Positions 33,058 through 41,713 of a DNA stretch of 64,000 bases are shown one piece after another. A program made the translations under genes and the position numbers. The DNA comes from Micromonospora rhizosphaerae (lineage in GTDB: Bacteria > Actinomycetota > Actinomycetes > Mycobacteriales > Micromonosporaceae). Location of the stretch: positions 5,828,001-5,892,000 of the forward strand of contig NZ_FMHV01000002.1 in NCBI RefSeq assembly GCF_900091465.1, written 5' to 3'. The first letter of the stretch is position 1. Each line of letters opens with the position of its first letter. The notes under the pieces were generated by a model. The model had not been told where the DNA came from. It made no database searches and worked only from the letters and a program-made list of their open reading frames with translations.

Positions 33058-33258
33058 CTACTCCTCGTCGGGCTCGCCCAGGTGCGGACGGTGCTCCGCG
33101 ATCCACGATTCCACGTCGCGTTTCAGCCACACCGCGCCCATCCCGAGCCGGTCGTACGGCTCAGGGAAGTCCGGGCGGTCGATGATCTGCCGCGCCCGCT
33201 GTCGGCTGACGCCGAGGCGCGCAGCGATCTCCCCCGCTCCGTACAGGTGCCGTGGCAT
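33058..33258 (-). CDS. AlpA/excisionase-like helix-turn-helix protein
   Basis: The 66-aa product is a MerR-like HTH_17 domain: GAGEIAARLGVSRQRARQII for the helix-turn-helix, then DRPDFPEPYDRLGMGAVWLK and RDVESWIAEHRP. Proteins of this size act as excisionases or regulators in actinobacterial integrative elements. ATG 33258 has no strong ribosome site. Two direct repeats of AACTGGTCA lie just upstream (33281 and 33311). No integrase gene adjoins it now, so the parent element may be degraded. Confidence 0.8.
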   Translation of the reverse strand: MPRHLYGAGEIAARLGVSRQRARQIIDRPDFPEPYDRLGMGAVWLKRDVESWIAEHRPHLGEPDEE

Positions 33259-33280
33259 GGCCGCAGGGTAGCCAGGCAGT

Positions 33281-33319
33281 AACTGGTCAAACCGCAGCTC
33301 GTCTTACAGCAACTGGTCA
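33281..33319. promoter_or_regulatory. Paired AACTGGTCA direct repeats
   Basis: AACTGGTCA occurs at 33281-33289 and again at 33311-33319, exactly 30 bp apart (about three helix turns), in the region upstream of the HTH gene. Such iterated, phased sites are typical of excisionase/AlpA-type binding or autoregulation. Confidence 0.45.
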
Positions 33320-33371
33320 CGTTGCAGGATGCACCTTGACAAGTGGATAGCCATCGACGAACGATGAGCAC

Positions 33372-33644
33372 ATGCCGCTGACTGGGACACCCCACCCCAT
33401 ACCCGCAGGCCCACGACACCGCCGGGATTGGCGGACGAGATGGCGGCGATGCACCTGCGGCCCGCCCTGGCCGTGCCCCGATCGCGGCCCAGTACCCCCG
33501 GCCGAGCCCTCGCCGACATACCGGGGTGCCGCCTCGGTGCCGCCGCCACTATGGGGACGGGAGGTGACGGCGCTGTACCCGCCGATTGGGCGGGCAGGGC
33601 ACCTGACGCCCGCGCAGTCGCGCCGGGCAGGCATCCAGTGGTGA
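33372..33644 (+). CDS. Small WRC/PWPC-motif protein A
   Basis: The 90-aa product has WRTRWRRCTCGPPWPCPD, followed by YPPIGRAGHLTPAQSRRAGI near the C-terminus. The Cys-x-Cys-Gly-x-Pro-Trp-Pro-Cys pattern recalls small conserved proteins of unknown function found in actinomycete integrative elements. Its stop overlaps the next gene's start by 4 nt (GTGA), so the two are probably made together. The Cys residues may bind zinc. Function unknown. Confidence 0.65.
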   Translation: MPLTGTPHPIPAGPRHRRDWRTRWRRCTCGPPWPCPDRGPVPPAEPSPTYRGAASVPPPLWGREVTALYPPIGRAGHLTPAQSRRAGIQW

Positions 33645-33931
33645 GCGGCGCACCGGGACGCCCCCACGCGCCGATGCGCCCCCTCTGGCGGTGCCGCCGC
33701 TGCGGCTGCCCCTGGCCCTGCTCCCCCGCCCGTCTGGCGCTGCTGACGGAATACCGGGACGCCCGCTCGTCCCTGGCCGTATACCTCGCACTCGCTCTCG
33801 CTGACGCCCTGGATGATCTACACCGCCTCGGCCTCGACAACCGTGGGGTGCACGCCCGGTTCCTCGGTTGGCTGCGCTCGGAGCCTCCGGATAAGGGTGG
33901 CGACCTCCCCTCGCGCGGCGCTCGCCGCTGA
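33641..33931 (+). CDS. Small WRC/PWPC-motif protein B
   Basis: The 96-aa product carries MRPLWRCRRCGCPWPCSPAR, a Cys4 knuckle, followed by helical sequence ARLALLTEYRDARSSLAVYL and ALDDLHRLGLDNRG, then HARFLGWLRS. It shares the W-R-C-x-x-C-G-x-P-W-P-C motif with protein A, whose stop overlaps this GTG start. The helical C-terminus is typical of the family in Micromonosporaceae and Streptomyces elements. Function unknown. Confidence 0.7.
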   Translation: MSGAPGRPHAPMRPLWRCRRCGCPWPCSPARLALLTEYRDARSSLAVYLALALADALDDLHRLGLDNRGVHARFLGWLRSEPPDKGGDLPSRGARR

Positions 33932-34729
33932 ACCTCCTACGGTCACCGACTGGATGCCGGCGTCGGAAGGCCTCAGGGACGTCCTCGTCGCAGCCCCTCG
34001 CCGTCGTCAGCGGGCTGATGCCCGCCCGGCACCTGTAAGCCCACCGCCAGCTCACGAACATCGTCAACGTCGACGTCAACGAGACTGCGCCGCGCCAGCC
34101 ACAACGGCCTGAGGCCGTCGTCGATCCCGCGACGGCAGCGGTCAACAAGCGACTCGGCAAGTGGAAGTTGAAGAGAGTGATTGAAACGGCCTTGGCGCGA
34201 CAGCGGCGAGCGCTGTCGACGCCTCGGGCGGCTGGATCATTGCCGGGCTCGGACTCGCGGTAGCCGTCTGTCCGCATTGGCCCTGCGGGGCCGAGCGGGT
34301 GCCGATCGGCGTGCCGGTCCGCCGGTCTCCGGCCTCGGGTTGCTCGGAATCGACGTTGGGAGGATCGTCGAGCAGCGGTGAGCGGAGGCGTACAGCAGGG
34401 CAAATATGTCCGGTGAGGACGGTCCTCTGGACTCTGCCAGGCGATAAGCGCCTCACCCAAATGACCTGGGCGCAGGACTCTGGCTGCTCAGGCTCCCGGG
34501 TCGAATGCGCCGACACCATTGGATTGATCATGGTGAGCCGAAGCAGTGAGATCGTCCTCGCCTTCGGCACGCTGCCCACTCACCGGGGTTCACCCGAGGT
34601 CAGAACTGCTCCGGCATCGGGGTGTTGCATCCGCATCCGCATCCGCGGCCGCTACGCGACCAGGAGATAGCGGACGGTCCCGGCGCCTCCTGCTCCCAAG
34701 TTGCTCCCAATATAAGGGGCAACAGCGGA
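33932..34729. other. Gene-free degenerate stretch
   Basis: About 800 bases hold only overlapping weak frames. A plus-strand segment near 34060-34240 (TAPRQPQRPEAVVDPATAAV, then NKRLGKWKLKRVIETALA) looks like an eroded coding piece of unknown origin. The direct repeat TTGCTCCCAA (about 34699-34710 and just before) lies near the right end, beside the tRNA fragment. Confidence 0.4.
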
Positions 34730-34764
34730 GAAGCCCGTTACCGGCGATTCCGGTGACGGGCTTC
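34730..34764. terminator. Hairpin terminator downstream of the tRNA-Val fragment
   Basis: GAAGCCCGT-T-ACCGG (34730-34744) pairs with CCGGT-G-ACGGGCTTC (34750-34764) around a 5-nt loop, with one internal mismatch. It lies just beyond the CCA end of the tRNA-Val remnant, where the original tRNA terminator is expected. Confidence 0.7.
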
Positions 34765-34781
34765 CTACCTACCTATATTCA

Positions 34782-34826
34782 TGGTGGGCGATACTGGGAT
34801 CGAACCAGTGACCTCTTCGGTGTGAA
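34782..34826 (-). other. tRNA-Val(CAC) 3' fragment, likely attachment site
   Basis: The reverse strand gives the 3' half of a tRNA: anticodon-loop end TTCACACCGAAG, variable loop, T-arm CACTGGTTCGATCCCAGT and the acceptor strand with encoded CCA. The 5' half is missing; unrelated sequence follows after 34826. Integrative elements that target tRNA genes leave exactly such a 3' copy, so this is probably an att site of the mobile island. The intact tRNA and the partner att site are not in the window. Confidence 0.75.
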
Positions 34827-35049
34827 TGTTGATCTCGCCTCCCGTCACGGTTCAACTGATGCCAGCTGATGCCGTAACGTGCACGCTGGCCACCATCGGA
34901 TGTCGTACAGCAATGGATGACGCCGTACCTCTTGCTGACTTCTTGCTGATGTAGCGGCCCAACCGGGTCTGGTCTGCTACGAGCCCAACTGATGCCGGCG
35001 CGCCGGGTTGTCGCACCGCAGGCCAATGGCTAGCAGATTCCGCCACCGG

Positions 35050-38028
35050 TCAACTAGCTACTGTGTCCGATATCCGGAATCCGACAACTCCTTCGGGTCG
35101 CTCGGTCCACTCGAGGGCGACACCGACTACTACCTGCGCTACCGGCTCTTCGCTCTCACCTGAGTAATCCCTTACGACCGCCGCGACCCCATGATCCCGC
35201 AGAAATTGCCACTCACCGACGCCGTCGAGTGGCTGAGGGCTCCGCAGAAGTGGGGAAACGAGGTTCATATCGCACGCAACGCAGGCGCCGATCCCGTCGT
35301 CCGTCTCCACGAACATTCCTTGTTGCTGTCCCATCTGAACACCGCCACGGAAGAAGCCAAGGGCATCCGCAAGTTCCCAGGAATTTAGAACCACAAGGAA
35401 AAGGGTCCCGGACGCCTCTTCCTTGAGTGCCTCAGCCCGGCGGGCAATCTCCGCCACGCCTGCGTCCTGCCATGCCAGTCCGTCCACCAGCGAACGGACG
35501 ATGAATTTATTCTCGCCCCTGATCATTCCGTACGCCGCATTGCTGGCAAGCATTTCGGGTTCAGCAAGGACGCGTTCAGACGAGACGAAAAACTCGCGGG
35601 GAACAAGCGTGTTCAGATACAGCTTGGTGCCGTCACCAGGAATCTCATGAGGAGCATTTCGGGAGAAAGTGTTCGACAATCGATTAGAAGATTCGTCCAT
35701 CGCCTCCCTCAAGGCACTGATGAACCGCTCAACCCGTTCCGACTCTATCGCCGATTCTCGAATAGCTTGCTTCTCGGCCGATCGTCGTTGATCAACGAGG
35801 GCCTTCAGCTGCTGCTCCAAACGCTCGCCTTGAAAGGTAAAGGAAGGCACGAACCGCGAAAGCCGGCCCGCCAACTCGAAGGCATTGAGAAGAGATCCAG
35901 CCCGCGAGGCATCGTCTGCTGAGGGAACTCCAGGCGGCACAACTAGGCCCACCGCTGCGGCAACCATTAGCGCGGCGGAAGCTAGATAGGAGTCGAAGGC
36001 CATCATGTGAACCTGAAGCGGAATCTTCGTTTGCAGTTCCCATCTACTCCATGGGCGCCCCTGGCCTAGTACGCCCTCCCCCACTTCGACATATGCGGCC
36101 CACACGAGGTGCGCAGGGATTAAGCGAAGCAGTTTGGCAGCAATGTCTTCGAGCTGTTGAGAGGCATGCAGGTTCTCCGCTCGGTAGAGCGTCCATGCAA
36201 GTACCGCCAGAAGGGCAGCGGCCTTCGACTCGCTCGCCTTTCGGTCTGCGGCGCCGAATCCGCCGATGAGGTCGGAAGGCACTCCGAAATACGCTAATAA
36301 CCTCTCGAACAGGGCCGACCTTTCAGTATCGACGCAAATTCTCATCATCTCCGCGAAGACACCTGCTGATATTTCTTCGACCAAGCGCCGGGCCTGCATG
36401 TCATTTCGTACCTCAGCCCGCATGAAAAGCTGAGTGAGATTCTGAAGAGATACTGCCACATACTCAGCGAGGGCGTCGTCGGACGATTGCCCGAGGACCT
36501 CTGTGAGATATGCGGGATACAGCCCTAGGAATTCCCGCAGAGCGTCGTAATCTCCGGATTTAAATGCCAACTTGCACAGAGAGTAGGCATGGTCAACGGT
36601 TACATACAAACCTCTCCTTCCAAGGACCTCAATCGCGGATACCGCTATCTCTCGGACGTCGCGCTGCAGCCATCGCCAGTAGGGCCCGTAGGCGCTGAAA
36701 GAAAAGAGAATAGAAGGGTCTTGAATACGGCCAGTGCTCGCAAGAATTCGATTGAAAAGCTCACTGTAGACGTCAAGTCCCTGCCGCAACGAGCCAGTCG
36801 TTCCCGCAGCTATCGTCGACAACAGGCTGTCCTTAAGTGTGACGAGCTCCCCTCTTAGTCTTTCGTCGTCATCTTCGTCACCATCGCGCAATCGTATGCA
36901 ACCCCGAAGGTCATTCTCAAGAACCCTAACGCGGGGATCATCGGCCTCTAGACTTGCAGTGAGCGTAAAGATATGGCCTCCCGCAGGGACAACCTCATTG
37001 ATGCGGGAGTCCAGCAGAATAGCGGGCGCCGTGTCACGAAGTGAGCCTTCGACTCGCTTGGGCGGGGCTTCCTGAGTCGCCTCCGCGGGAAAATTGATCA
37101 ACCACATCCGGTGCAAATGCTTCGCGGCAATCCGTTGAAGTAGGCGATAGTTGACATCTTCAAGCCGAACGGATTGACCCACTATCACAAGTGGTATTCC
37201 GTCAGTGCTGCCAGAAGCTCTGGATCGGGCTCGTATCAGAGAGTCCCCGGGAAAAAGGTCGGCAAGGCGGGTGTTCGCCCTCGCCATGACGTCTAGCTTG
37301 TAAAGCCCGTCGCTCAACTTCTCCTGCAGCAGATTGAGCGCCCTAACAGCTGCGCGCCTTTCGTCAAGGAAGTGCTCGGCCGCACGGAAGTAGGAGAGGC
37401 CGATGAACAACATTGTCACAACAAAGCAAAAAAGGAAGCCTATGATGGCTCCGCCATCGCTGGCAAGCCAGATCGCGATTATGCCCAACGTAACGTTACT
37501 TGCGCCCGCGAACAGCAAGAGGCTCCGAAATAGAGTCTCGCGATATAGAACCTCACGGCTGCTTCGAATGGCCACTGGAGGATTGCTCGCAAGTTGAATG
37601 ACGAGTGCCAATCCAGCGAACGCGATCGCGGCGATCGAGGTCTGAACTTGCCAAGCAAGGCCTAGCGCTTCGCTGGCGTTGGCTGGGGCCCACGAGGGAA
37701 GGAAGGACACCTGCCGACTACGGAAGAGCACCGCTAAGGCGACCAGCGTGAAGAAGAGGGCCGAGACGAACCACACTGACTCTATCCATCTGCGGTACCT
37801 GGCAGCAGAGGTTGGCCGATATGGATGGGCTTGCTCGCTCTCGCTACGAACCCAGCCGTCCGTTGAGGTCCAGCCGGTCAGCCTCTGGAGACTCCGGCGA
37901 GTCCAGGTGGTCATCCAGCGTCCGACCGCCCTGACGCGTCTCAGAGGGTAGAAGACTGCTTGTGATGTTGCCTGCTCCATCGCTACCCCCGGATACATGG
38001 CTGGGTCCTCGCGCTCATATGTGATCAC
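35050..38028 (-). CDS. Large four-TM membrane protein of unknown function
   Basis: The 992-aa product has four predicted membrane helices near its N-terminus (about residues 85-103, 130-148, 167-189, 192-214), then a long soluble, mostly helical part with Arg/Glu-rich segments (EDDDERLRGELVTLKDSL, QRRSAEKQAIRESAIESERV). No nuclease, ATPase or protease motif is seen. GTG 38028 has GAGGA upstream. Base composition is clearly lower in GC than the flanks, pointing to horizontal gain. It is divergent from the 173-aa gene and lies in an island with DUF5677 and Shedu proteins; a membrane effector in phage defence is a reasonable guess, not shown. Confidence 0.8.
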   Translation of the reverse strand: MITYEREDPAMYPGVAMEQATSQAVFYPLRRVRAVGRWMTTWTRRSLQRLTGWTSTDGWVRSESEQAHPYRPTSAARYRRWIESVWFVSALFFTLVALAVLFRSRQVSFLPSWAPANASEALGLAWQVQTSIAAIAFAGLALVIQLASNPPVAIRSSREVLYRETLFRSLLLFAGASNVTLGIIAIWLASDGGAIIGFLFCFVVTMLFIGLSYFRAAEHFLDERRAAVRALNLLQEKLSDGLYKLDVMARANTRLADLFPGDSLIRARSRASGSTDGIPLVIVGQSVRLEDVNYRLLQRIAAKHLHRMWLINFPAEATQEAPPKRVEGSLRDTAPAILLDSRINEVVPAGGHIFTLTASLEADDPRVRVLENDLRGCIRLRDGDEDDDERLRGELVTLKDSLLSTIAAGTTGSLRQGLDVYSELFNRILASTGRIQDPSILFSFSAYGPYWRWLQRDVREIAVSAIEVLGRRGLYVTVDHAYSLCKLAFKSGDYDALREFLGLYPAYLTEVLGQSSDDALAEYVAVSLQNLTQLFMRAEVRNDMQARRLVEEISAGVFAEMMRICVDTERSALFERLLAYFGVPSDLIGGFGAADRKASESKAAALLAVLAWTLYRAENLHASQQLEDIAAKLLRLIPAHLVWAAYVEVGEGVLGQGRPWSRWELQTKIPLQVHMMAFDSYLASAALMVAAAVGLVVPPGVPSADDASRAGSLLNAFELAGRLSRFVPSFTFQGERLEQQLKALVDQRRSAEKQAIRESAIESERVERFISALREAMDESSNRLSNTFSRNAPHEIPGDGTKLYLNTLVPREFFVSSERVLAEPEMLASNAAYGMIRGENKFIVRSLVDGLAWQDAGVAEIARRAEALKEEASGTLFLVVLNSWELADALGFFRGGVQMGQQQGMFVETDDGIGACVACDMNLVSPLLRSPQPLDGVGEWQFLRDHGVAAVVRDYSGESEEPVAQVVVGVALEWTERPEGVVGFRISDTVAS

Positions 38029-38177
38029 AACTTCCTCAAGGGCGGCTCTTCGCCGGTCGCTGCCCGCAGGCCCGCGGATTGCCGGACATCACGGAGGCGT
38101 TCCGGGCACCCAAGATCTCCGTCTGGGTGGCAGGCTGTCATGCAGCCCACGCCGCCCTGACGCTCCAAAGGAGAGTG

Positions 38178-38699
38178 ATGGCTCGTCAGTATCGCGACAT
38201 CGACTTCCAACCAGCACCACCTGGTTGGCGCATGATCTTTCTCGCCGGCGACGGCAAGGGGGTCTGGACGTACCCCGTCCCGGGATGGCTGATCCAGGAG
38301 GAGGCCGATGACGAGTACGAGCCGCTGACCGGTACCGCGCCCCACAACCGCGAACGTCGTGTCATCCCGGCCTTCTGGAGCGCGGCCTTCGGTATCGAGC
38401 TACAACCCGCGGACATCGATGGCGATAATCCAGCCTGGGTGCTTGGGCCCGGACAGCCCGATCCGACTGAGGAGGAGATCGCGCAGGAGCATCGGAGCGT
38501 CGAAGAGACTGCGGCACGGGAAGCCAACGGAAAGCTCGCCGGCCGCTACTTCGACACCGTCATAGCCCCCCGGCTACGTGACGAGGGCAAGCGCGCCGAT
38601 CACATCTCGTACGCCCGGGGCAAGTACATCCGTGATACCTGCGCGGACCCAGCAGAGCTCGACAGGCTGCGAGCACACTTCGCTTCCAATGGCGAGTAG
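38178..38699 (+). CDS. Hypothetical protein (173 aa)
   Basis: ATG 38178 follows AAAGGAG closely. The product begins ARQYRDIDFQPAPPGWRMIF and continues GDGKGVWTYPVPGWLIQEE, an acidic middle, and a helical C-terminus (ISYARGKYIRDTCADPAELD). I recognise no family. It shares a divergent promoter gap (38029-38177) with the large membrane protein and may be its partner. A longer in-frame reading from 38079 lacks a ribosome site. Confidence 0.7.
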   Translation: MARQYRDIDFQPAPPGWRMIFLAGDGKGVWTYPVPGWLIQEEADDEYEPLTGTAPHNRERRVIPAFWSAAFGIELQPADIDGDNPAWVLGPGQPDPTEEEIAQEHRSVEETAAREANGKLAGRYFDTVIAPRLRDEGKRADHISYARGKYIRDTCADPAELDRLRAHFASNGE

Positions 38700-39040
38700 G
38701 CGCCGCATCGAGCGGCTTGACGACGAAGAGTCACGGATGGCTGACCGGCCGGCCTCGGTCCTGATGGGAGCCCCGGTCGTTATCGAGTGCTGTACATCGC
38801 TGCTGTACTGCTGGGCCCCCGCTTCAGGGAAGGCAGGGCCAGCCGGACCCCGCCGAACACTTCGACCCGAACGTGGGTGTGCGGCACCTGCTGTGCTTAC
38901 CCAAGCGGATTCGCCTCGTGGCTCTGTGAGGGCTGAGAATCTTGGTCCGCGCCAGGTTGCAGCAGCGAGCCGAGCACAGTGCCAGCCAAGCCGGCAGCCA
39001 GGGACCGACCAGCTCTGATCCGCCACGGCGACACCGTAGC
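38700..39040. other. Gene-free stretch
   Basis: About 340 bases between a plus gene and a convergent minus gene hold only shadow frames. No clear terminator hairpin or repeat is evident. Confidence 0.4.
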
Positions 39041-40330
39041 TCAGACGCGCCCGTCCGTCCCGATGCCGATTGGCGGCCCGGTTGTGCTCGGCTTGTGGTT
39101 GGTCGGGGCCGAGCTTGGGGCAGAGTCGCCGTTGGGATCACGCTGTCTCGGACGCTTGCTGGCACTGCTTGGGTGGCTGCTGGTCCCTTCAGCAGATGAA
39201 CGGTCACCGTTGCCACGATCCCGGCAATGCATCCTCTCTTCTCTCTGTTGGACGTCGGCCTGTAGCGATCTGAATACGCCCTCCGCGGCCTCCTCCATCA
39301 CAGCCTGAGCGAACGCTTCATCGAGCAACTGGTACTCCGCTGCGACTTGTCGACAGGTTGCAATAGACACCAACTCCAAGAGAGTCACAGCACCCCGGAT
39401 CAGGAGTTCGAAATTTTCGATCCGGCCCGATGGCCGTGTCGAGTTCAGATAAGACTTCTTTGTGTCGACGTTGCTGAGGGCCACATAAGCGCCAGCATGG
39501 ATTCCATGGTTCCCCGTAAGATAAAGGGCCCTCAACCCATTGTTCGTGGCATGCTTATCTAGATCCGCAAAAGTGATCCGACCAGGCTTATTCGGGAACA
39601 AGGGTCGCGCCCACTCGTACGGCCGTCGGATGTCGGGACCATAGAGGCTATACACCTCCTGGGCATCCTGTTCCGCCTCCGCAATCATCTCATCCGATGG
39701 CGGGAGCCAACCCACCTGAGCCCCATAGCGCCTTTGATCCCTGAGGTCGTCCAAGTACTCGACTGCGCTATAGCAGTGGTACCGCTCACACACCTCGTAC
39801 GGACCGGTGCCGATAATCCGATGGATCACACCGATTTCATAGAGGGTCCGCAGCCTTGCGAAAGCCCCGTCATCAAATCCTGCGAACACAAGCGGGGCGA
39901 TCTCCGTTGCCGTCCTACATGCCCGCGCATGGATTGTAAGGGTCATGAGAACCTTAAGGTTTTTCCCCGCGAGCCAACGCCCGTGGCTTCTTATGACCTT
40001 CTCGGCCTCATCCCTTTTCCCAAATCCTCTGATCATGGCCGCGAGGGATCTTTGATGAATCTCTTCGCTAGTGGCTAGGAGTTCGTCAAAGCTCTTGACT
40101 GTTGCCGCCCAGTCCGTGCCAATGGCTCGGCGGGCTGCTCGTGCCGTCTTTCGCCGTGATGCAATCCGATCGTTGGCGCTGCGCCGGATCGACTGGATAA
40201 AGTCGGGAGCAAGGGTTTCGGCCTGAGACATCGCCTCCTCAATCAACTCCTCGGGATTGAGGGTCGTGTGGTCCTTAGCCTGCGCGGCCCTGTTGTTGAG
40301 AAAGTTGAGCACGATGGACTCGTCCGACAC
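39041..40330 (-). CDS. DUF5677-like protein with disordered tail
   Basis: The 429-aa product has a helical N-terminal region (LNPEELIEEAMSQAETLAPD, RRTARAARRAIG-like basic helix) and a core that resembles DUF5677: RACRTATEIAPLVFAGFDDG, ARLRTLYEIGVIHRIIG, ERYHCYSAVEYLDDLRDQ, and a His-rich LTGNHGIHAGAYVALS. The last ~70 residues are low-complexity (Ser/Pro/Arg). GTG 40330 is chosen because GGAGGGG lies 8-9 nt upstream. DUF5677 proteins are frequent in defence islands; function unknown. Divergent from the Shedu gene, with a shared 191-bp promoter gap. Confidence 0.75.
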   Translation of the reverse strand: MSDESIVLNFLNNRAAQAKDHTTLNPEELIEEAMSQAETLAPDFIQSIRRSANDRIASRRKTARAARRAIGTDWAATVKSFDELLATSEEIHQRSLAAMIRGFGKRDEAEKVIRSHGRWLAGKNLKVLMTLTIHARACRTATEIAPLVFAGFDDGAFARLRTLYEIGVIHRIIGTGPYEVCERYHCYSAVEYLDDLRDQRRYGAQVGWLPPSDEMIAEAEQDAQEVYSLYGPDIRRPYEWARPLFPNKPGRITFADLDKHATNNGLRALYLTGNHGIHAGAYVALSNVDTKKSYLNSTRPSGRIENFELLIRGAVTLLELVSIATCRQVAAEYQLLDEAFAQAVMEEAAEGVFRSLQADVQQREERMHCRDRGNGDRSSAEGTSSHPSSASKRPRQRDPNGDSAPSSAPTNHKPSTTGPPIGIGTDGRV

Positions 40331-40521
40331 CTTGATCCCCTCCCCGTGACTTGGGTAGCCGGCCAGCCTACTAGACCGACTGTCCATCGTGAAGCCCCAG
40401 CTCATCCACACGCCTCTGCCTGGTCGTTTCTTAGACCGAGCTTGCGGTCGAGCAAGCAAGGCAGCTGGGCTCTCGGCTATGGGGACTGTTCAAACCGACC
40501 TCCGGCACGGAGGATCAGGGC

Positions 40522-41685
40522 GTGACGCTCGAACCGGTTCCCCTGGACACCACCTCACATCCTCCTGGCACCCGTGTGCGCCGGTGGTTGGATCTGGCCT
40601 GGAAGATTCCACCATTCGTCATTACCGATGACCTGGGGACCTCAACGCCAGAAGGCCACCTAGCGCCCGTGGACGGCATAGGCCGAGCCCTGCTTGTAGA
40701 CGACGAGAGCGCTGTCTATAAAGTGATTCAGGGTTCGAAGGAGGTAGTCTTCTCCATCGGAGAGGATGGAACATATTGCTTCACACCAATTGGGTGGGTA
40801 TTGGACCCGCAGGACAATCGGCAGACTTTGCGCCCGCTCGTCGAGGTTGGTTATGACAGTTATGAAATGGCGAAGTGGCTCTCGGTCATGACAGCACTGC
40901 TCGACGTGCCGTTGATTGCCAATTCACGGGCAGAGGTCGCAGTACTTGACAAGCTTTTCGATGATGCCATGACCGACGGAGTGGAGTTCACGGACTCGCA
41001 TGGCGAGAAGGTCCGACATCGTCCAACCGAAAATATCCGTTCCCTAGCGGCGGGGATGCGGCAGGTTCCACAACCGGCAGAGGTTAGTAACCTTTTCAAG
41101 CAGCTCGAGATTGCCCGCAACGCGAACGCGAGAGCCAAAGCAGTTATCGGCCGACTCGACGATGCCATAGACGAAATGACGGACCTTCTTGCCGCGTCAA
41201 GCCGCAATGAAAACGCCCTTCAAGAATGCCTCACTCGCAACCCCGCATTTTTTGGACCGAGCTACAGCCGGGTTATTCCGAAGCATCGCCTTGGTGCTGA
41301 ATATGTGACAGATTACGCGCTTGAGCTATCTGACGGCAGCGTGGATGTGGTAGAAATAGAGGCCAGCACCCACGCCCTCTACACGAACGCTGGCAATCCC
41401 ACATCAGCGTTGGTGCATGCCGAGCAGCAGGTGTTGGACTGGCTTGCCTGGCTTGACCAGAACTCGCCCTATGCACGGGTAAACCTTCCCGGTGTTCGGC
41501 GGGCGAACGGGCTCGTTATTATCGGCACGCGCTCTTCGCTAAGTCAAAGCGATGTGGAGCGGCTTCGCTGGCGCAACATGCTCTTCGGTGGCCGAATTGC
41601 GGTCCTTACTTACGATGATCTCGTTGTCCGATGCCAGGCACTGCGGAACTTGCTTCGTGAGGAGATGAATAGCGATGCGGTGTAA
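40522..41685 (+). CDS. sduA: Shedu-type anti-phage nuclease (DUF4263), variant active site
   Basis: The 387-aa product has a ~220-residue N-terminal part and a C-terminal DUF4263 domain: NPAFFGPSYSRVIPKHRLGA, YVTDYALELSDGSVDVVEIE, LVHAEQQVLDWLAWLDQN, ANGLVIIGTRSSLSQSDVER, IAVLTYDDLVVRCQAL. Shedu proteins are PD-(D/E)xK-like nucleases that protect against phage. Asp264, Glu278 and Gln303 are present, but where relatives have Lys (VEIK) this has Glu280 (VEIE). GTG follows GGAGG at 40509-40513. Either the Lys moved or the enzyme is altered or inactive. Confidence 0.85.
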   Translation: MTLEPVPLDTTSHPPGTRVRRWLDLAWKIPPFVITDDLGTSTPEGHLAPVDGIGRALLVDDESAVYKVIQGSKEVVFSIGEDGTYCFTPIGWVLDPQDNRQTLRPLVEVGYDSYEMAKWLSVMTALLDVPLIANSRAEVAVLDKLFDDAMTDGVEFTDSHGEKVRHRPTENIRSLAAGMRQVPQPAEVSNLFKQLEIARNANARAKAVIGRLDDAIDEMTDLLAASSRNENALQECLTRNPAFFGPSYSRVIPKHRLGAEYVTDYALELSDGSVDVVEIEASTHALYTNAGNPTSALVHAEQQVLDWLAWLDQNSPYARVNLPGVRRANGLVIIGTRSSLSQSDVERLRWRNMLFGGRIAVLTYDDLVVRCQALRNLLREEMNSDAV

Positions 41686-41713
41686 GACGTGAGGTTGCCG
41701 GCATTCGCAGAGC

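Noticed and set aside
34142..34579. Reverse-strand frame of 145 codons
   Set aside because: No domain, no ribosome site and no host codon pattern.
34782..34826. Functional tRNA-Val gene
   Set aside because: Only the 3' half is present; D-arm and 5' acceptor strand are missing.
38574..39026. Reverse-strand frame of 150 codons overlapping 38178-38699
   Set aside because: Low-complexity shadow of the forward gene and intergenic DNA; no start site support.
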